This document shows, in pieces, positions 60,330 through 64,000 of a stretch of DNA of 64,000 bases (within the stretch, counting starts at the first letter, position 1; each line of letters opens with the position of its first letter). A model generated the notes under the pieces. It had not been told where the DNA came from. It saw only the letters and a list, made by a program, of their open reading frames with translations, and did not search any database. A program made the translations under genes and the position numbers. Source of the DNA: Anaerococcus prevotii DSM 20548 (GTDB lineage: Bacteria; Bacillota; Clostridia; Tissierellales; Peptoniphilaceae); assembly GCF_000024105.1 (NCBI RefSeq), contig NC_013171.1, forward strand, positions 1-64,000. The letters run 5' to 3'.

Positions 60330-61238
60330 TTAATTTTTCCTCTTATTTATATTTAGAATCAAAGAAGCAGATAAAACTAGGACCATACCTAAGGCAAGTC
60401 TTAGGGTAAATACTTCTCCTAGAACTATAACTGATAGGATAGATCCGAATAGAGGAATAAAGAGCTTATAGATTCCAAATTCGTTTGCGGAATGTTGTTG
60501 AAGGACTAGGGTCCAAATAGTAAAGGCAGTTGCCGAAATAAAGGCTGCATAAACTAAGAGGATAGCCGCTTTTGATGTAAAGGAAATCCATCCTCCACTA
60601 AGGCTTCTTCCTACTATAATTAAGATAATAGATCCTACAAAAAACTGAAGGCCTGTAAGAAGATAGCCATTCATCCCCTTGCCGTACTTTCTTACAAGGA
60701 CTGTACATAAGGCATTTATTGAGGTGGAAACTATGATAAAGCCTTCTCCTGTAAGCTTCATTGCCTGTCCACCGATTGGTTTTCCAGTATTTGTTATAAT
60801 AATTCCAATAGTTCCTATAACTAGAGCCAGAATCATCTTTGAATTGATCTTATCTTCTGGTAAAAGTAGGGCAGAAAATATCACTACTATAAATGAATTT
60901 GCTGCTTGGATGATGGAAGATTTGACCCCGAAAGTGTTTGATAGGCCTATATAGTAGAAAAGATATTGGATACTAGTCTGGATCAAACCTAAAATTATGA
61001 CAAACTTCCAATCGAGCTTCTTAAAATCCTTATAATTCTTATCGAAAATAAGAAAATAAATTAGGGTTATGATACCAGCCATAAAAAACCTAATCCCAGC
61101 TACGAGAATCTTTTGGCCAGTGTCACTTGCCCCAATTCCAAGTTCTAGGTAGGTTGTCTTTATGGTAGGGATGGCTGAGCCCCACAAAAACATAGCGAAA
61201 ATCGAAAAAATAATCGCAAATTTCTTATTCTTTAACAA
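60330..61238 (-). CDS. EamA/DMT-family membrane transporter
   Basis: This 302-residue protein has about ten TM segments in two EamA halves (FAMFLWGSAIPTIKTTYLELG; LAIGTIGIIITNTGKPIGG-like loop; ending SASLILNI). Such proteins export amino acids or other metabolites. The start is a TTG at 61238, chosen because AGGAGG lies 7 nt before it; no ATG near there has a site. Substrate unknown. Confidence 0.88.
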   Translation of the reverse strand: MLKNKKFAIIFSIFAMFLWGSAIPTIKTTYLELGIGASDTGQKILVAGIRFFMAGIITLIYFLIFDKNYKDFKKLDWKFVIILGLIQTSIQYLFYYIGLSNTFGVKSSIIQAANSFIVVIFSALLLPEDKINSKMILALVIGTIGIIITNTGKPIGGQAMKLTGEGFIIVSTSINALCTVLVRKYGKGMNGYLLTGLQFFVGSIILIIVGRSLSGGWISFTSKAAILLVYAAFISATAFTIWTLVLQQHSANEFGIYKLFIPLFGSILSVIVLGEVFTLRLALGMVLVLSASLILNINKRKN

Positions 61239-61400
61239 ATTAATTCCTCCTCTTGTATTGTCTAAATAAATATATCTAATAATGACTTAATCACTTTACT
61301 AATTAATTAAAAATTAGCAAAAGCTTTTACTTTACGAATCGCTTTTATAAATATATCGTATATGCTATAATGGTAATATATCACAGATAAAGGAGAGGAA
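61239..61400 (+). promoter_or_regulatory. Divergent spacer with extended -10 promoter
   Basis: TGCTATAAT (61363-61371) is an extended -10 for the binding-protein gene; no strong -35 is seen. AAAGGAGAGG precedes the ATG. Palindromic AT-rich sequences lie further upstream without a clear regulator site. Confidence 0.6.
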
Positions 61401-62537
61401 ATGAAGAAAATTACGAGATTGTTAATGGCAATTGTTATGATCTTTACCCTAAGTGCTTGTGGGAATGCCGATAACAAGACAGAAGAAGTAAACGAAGACC
61501 AAAAGACTGAGACTAAGGTTGAAGAAAAGAACGACGATAAGGAAGTCGAAGATAAGAATGAGGGAGTAGGAGAAGCTGAAATAGACCTTCCTGACTTTGA
61601 GGGAAGAAGTCTAAATGTAGTCGCTACAAGTGATTCTTACGTTCCTTTGTTCGATAGGTTCAGTGAACTGACAGGAGCTAAGGTAGAATTTTTATCAATG
61701 TCTTCTGGTGAAGTTATAACTAGAACAAAGGCTGAAGGCAAGCCAATGGCGGACCTATGGTTTGGTGGTGGACTCGATGCCTTTATGGCAGCTAAGGAAG
61801 ATGGCCTCCTTGATTCCTACAAGTCTGAAATGACAGATAAGGTTCCAGAAAGATTTAGAGATGAGGAAGGTTATTATACATCCAAGGGTCTTACAGTAGT
61901 GGGTTTTATTGTAAATGATCAAATCCTTGAAGAAAAGGGACTTGAAGCGCCAAAAACATGGAAGGACCTTGCCAAGGAAGAGTACAAGGGAGAGATAATC
62001 ATGTCAAACCCTGCAATCTCTGGGACAAACTACGCTGCCCTTAAGGGACTTCTCGACCTATATGGGGAAGAAGAAGGCTGGGCCCTTTTTGAGAAAATCA
62101 ATGAAAATATAGATTTCTACTCAAAAAGAGGAAAAGACCCACAAGAGAAGACTGCCCAAGGAGAATTTGCTATTGGAATCATTCCTGTAGACAAAAAGGC
62201 CTTTGATGCAGCTCGCGACAATGGACTTTCTGTAGTTTATCCAGAAGATGGGGTAAGCTGGGTGCCAGAAGGAGTTGCTGTATTTAAAGATAGTGAAAAT
62301 GCTGATGTAGCCAAGGCTTTCGAAGACTTTATGTTGACAAAGGAAGCCCAAAAGATGATTGCAGAAATCGACGGAAAAGACACTAACCAGCTAATCGTCG
62401 AAGGAGCAGAGGGCTTTGACCTAGATCTTCCTAAGGATAAGCTAGTCGACGAGGACCTATCAACATTTGGTACGAAGAGAGACGAAATATTAAATAAATT
62501 CAAAGAAATAGCCAAGGATAAGGCTAGAGAAGAATAA
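61401..62537 (+). CDS. Iron(III)/related ABC transporter substrate-binding lipoprotein (FbpA/AfuA-like)
   Basis: This 378-residue lipoprotein (lipobox LSAC) starts with an acidic linker and then a family-1/6 binding fold (LNVVATSDSYVPLFDRFSELTGAKVEFLSMSSGEVITRTKAE, DLWFGGGLDAFMAAKEDG, SNPAISGTNYAALKGLL). Such proteins bind ferric iron, phosphonate or sugar phosphates. Its permease follows after a hairpin. The Tyr pair of ferric-binding proteins is not obvious, so the ligand is open. Confidence 0.88.
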   Translation: MKKITRLLMAIVMIFTLSACGNADNKTEEVNEDQKTETKVEEKNDDKEVEDKNEGVGEAEIDLPDFEGRSLNVVATSDSYVPLFDRFSELTGAKVEFLSMSSGEVITRTKAEGKPMADLWFGGGLDAFMAAKEDGLLDSYKSEMTDKVPERFRDEEGYYTSKGLTVVGFIVNDQILEEKGLEAPKTWKDLAKEEYKGEIIMSNPAISGTNYAALKGLLDLYGEEEGWALFEKINENIDFYSKRGKDPQEKTAQGEFAIGIIPVDKKAFDAARDNGLSVVYPEDGVSWVPEGVAVFKDSENADVAKAFEDFMLTKEAQKMIAEIDGKDTNQLIVEGAEGFDLDLPKDKLVDEDLSTFGTKRDEILNKFKEIAKDKAREE

Positions 62538-62545
62538 TAAGTGAG

Positions 62546-62596
62546 GAGCTTTTACAAAATAGACTTATATAGTTTGCTTGTAAGAGCTCTTTTTAT
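62546..62596 (+). terminator. Attenuating hairpin between binding protein and permease
   Basis: GAGCTTTTAC (62546-62555) pairs with GTAAGAGCTC (62580-62589) over a 24-nt loop, then TTTTTAT. Placed inside the operon, it should lower permease relative to binding-protein expression. Confidence 0.7.
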
Positions 62597-62610
62597 AAGA
62601 GGAATATGAC

Positions 62611-64000
62611 TTGATTAAGAAAATAAAATCCCTAATAGTGCCGATAGTCTTAAGTTTAAGTGTAATAATCTTTATCCTAATGCCCTTTGTCTATGTATTT
62701 AAAGAGGCATTTTTTCTCGAGTCTGGCTTTAGTCTTGACAATTTCATAAAAGTCCTATGGATGAAGAAATTAATAGGAAACTCCCTTAAACTTTCCCTAG
62801 GAACTAGCCTCCTTTCTGTCCTAAGTTCTGTATTTGTAAGTCTTTACCTTTATCTATCGAATAAAAAAATAAGGACAATTATAACTACTATCTTATCCAT
62901 AACACTAATCTCCCCACCCTTTGTAACTAGCCTTTCTTACATAAATTTATTTGGCAGACGTGGCTTTATCAGCCATGACCTCTTAGGTCTATCCATCAAT
63001 CCTTACAATATGCGGGGGATTATGACCATGCAGACAGTATCCTTTCTTTCACTAAACACCCTACTTCTTGTAGGATTTTTGGAAAAAATTGATCAAAGGA
63101 TAATTGATTCTGCTAGAAGTTTGGGAGCTGGTACTAATAATATCATAAAAGACATCCTCCTTCCTTCTATGAAAAATGGGATTTCCACTGTCTTTATGCT
63201 AAGTTTCTTTAAGTCTATAGCAGACTTTGCCACTCCAAATATTATAGGAGGGAAATTTTCTGTCTTAGCCTTAGAGGCCTACTTTGAGGTGATAGCTAAT
63301 GGGAATCTCTCCATAGCAGCTTCAATGAATATAATAATTCTATTTTTGACCCTGGTAGTTTATTTTATCTTTGCTAGAAATAGGGGAAATAATACTAGAC
63401 TTGGACTAAGCAATGAAGGTAGGGAGCTTAAGCTTTATAAAAAGACTATCTTGTATTACATAATAGCTTTTGTATCGATATTTCTTATCCTCGTTTTAAG
63501 TATTCTCTATATATCTATAATCTTTACTGCCTTTACTAAAATGAAAAGGGGAAGCTTGGTCTTTACTCTAGATAACTTCAAGGATACTGGTAGATATATC
63601 AACTCCATTAGCCTAAGGTCTATTGGATATTCCTTAATATCAGCCCTAGGCGGCAGTCTTTTAGGCATGCTTATTGGATATTTTTTGATAATCAAGAGGG
63701 TCAAATATATGAAAGTAATAGACTATTTTGCCAACCTACCTTATATAATTCCTGGAATGTTTTTCGGCCTGGGCTATCTTTTGTTTTTTAGAGGAAGGCC
63801 CTTCTACCTAACTGGGACAAGTGCTATAGTAATTCTCAATGTCACCTTCAAGCAATTGCCCTTTTCGACTAGGCTATTTAACGCCTCAATGAAATCAATC
63901 GACAGGAATATATTAAGGGCTATTAGGGACCTAGGGGCAACTTCCTTCTATGAGGTGAAGGACGGGATAATCCCTCTAAGTAGAGAGAGTATGAGGGTAA
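62611..64000 (+). CDS. FbpB/ThiP-type ABC permease, two-domain (partial, runs off the window)
   Basis: The reading frame is open to the window end (463 codons). It begins at a TTG with AAGAGGA upstream; a nearby ATG (62606) stops at once. The protein has two permease halves with EAA loops: RIIDSARSLGAGTNNIIKDI in the first and NILRAIRDLGATSFYEVKD in the second, the layout of ferric iron permeases. It should work with the preceding binding protein and an ATPase beyond the window. Confidence 0.87.
   Translation, partial: MIKKIKSLIVPIVLSLSVIIFILMPFVYVFKEAFFLESGFSLDNFIKVLWMKKLIGNSLKLSLGTSLLSVLSSVFVSLYLYLSNKKIRTIITTILSITLISPPFVTSLSYINLFGRRGFISHDLLGLSINPYNMRGIMTMQTVSFLSLNTLLLVGFLEKIDQRIIDSARSLGAGTNNIIKDILLPSMKNGISTVFMLSFFKSIADFATPNIIGGKFSVLALEAYFEVIANGNLSIAASMNIIILFLTLVVYFIFARNRGNNTRLGLSNEGRELKLYKKTILYYIIAFVSIFLILVLSILYISIIFTAFTKMKRGSLVFTLDNFKDTGRYINSISLRSIGYSLISALGGSLLGMLIGYFLIIKRVKYMKVIDYFANLPYIIPGMFFGLGYLLFFRGRPFYLTGTSAIVILNVTFKQLPFSTRLFNASMKSIDRNILRAIRDLGATSFYEVKDGIIPLSRESMRV

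Noticed and set aside
1-64000. tRNA, rRNA genes or CRISPR arrays
   Set aside because: No cloverleaf-type tRNA sequence, rRNA stretch or regularly spaced repeat array was recognised on either strand.

Overview
The window looks like the chromosome start of a low-GC, Gram-positive anaerobe. It opens with an origin (DnaA boxes around dnaA) followed by dnaN, yaaA, recF, gyrB and gyrA on the leading strand. Gene content and codon use (fermentative citrulline/ornithine catabolism, many lipoprotein-anchored uptake systems, no respiratory genes, AT-rich intergenic DNA with consensus TTGACA/TATAAT promoters) fit an anaerobic coccus of the Peptoniphilaceae, such as Anaerococcus. That assignment is inference from style; no rRNA gene is present.

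Layout. 0-10 kb: origin and replication genes, with a sigma-factor module (STAS antagonist, truncated GHKL protein, SigB/F-type sigma) overlapping the end of gyrA. 10-15 kb: DUF438/hemerythrin-like PAS protein behind a perfect palindrome, a cupin, a repeat-bearing lipoprotein and a secreted cell-wall amidase. 15-26 kb: an oligopeptide ABC transporter with two tandem binding proteins, a permease carrying a seven-bladed RCC1-type propeller, and an ATPase with a ~185-residue insertion. 26-28 kb: glmS under a glmS ribozyme. 28-29.5 kb: small proteins. 29.7-39.6 kb: amino-acid catabolism (paired TIGR00300 ornithine-cyclodeaminase-like genes, tandem-HTH AraC regulator, AGCS symporter, carbamate kinase, ClpB-like ATPase, ornithine carbamoyltransferase). 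39.7-43.2 kb: DUF4236 protein and a P1B-type metal ATPase with a PacL-like partner. 43.3-48.6 kb: deoxynucleoside salvage operon with a DeoR regulator. 48.7-50.3 kb: an IS110-family element with a probable bridge RNA. 50.3-54.3 kb: an unusual OTC paralogue and a T-box-controlled ABC uptake operon. 54.3-56.5 kb: a MITE, an ArsR regulator and an MFS transporter with shared operator motifs. 56.5-58.7 kb: ahpCF with PerR-like boxes. 58.9-59.2 kb: a MITE remnant and a Fst/par-like type I toxin-antitoxin. 59.4-64 kb: pdxS, an EamA exporter, and an iron(III)-type ABC operon cut by the window edge.

How it works together. The organism appears to live on peptides and amino acids: Opp imports peptides, AGCS imports small amino acids, and citrulline/ornithine are split by OTC, carbamate kinase (ATP) and the cyclodeaminase-like pair (proline). 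Nucleosides are recovered by deoA/B/C, oxidants removed by AhpCF, and metals exported or loaded by the P1B ATPase. The most noteworthy items are the propeller-bearing OppC, the type I toxin-antitoxin with matching direct repeats, the PacL-like metal ATPase pair with an altered CPC motif, the OTC paralogue that has lost ornithine ligands, and the IS110 bridge-RNA candidate whose loops resemble its own flanks.
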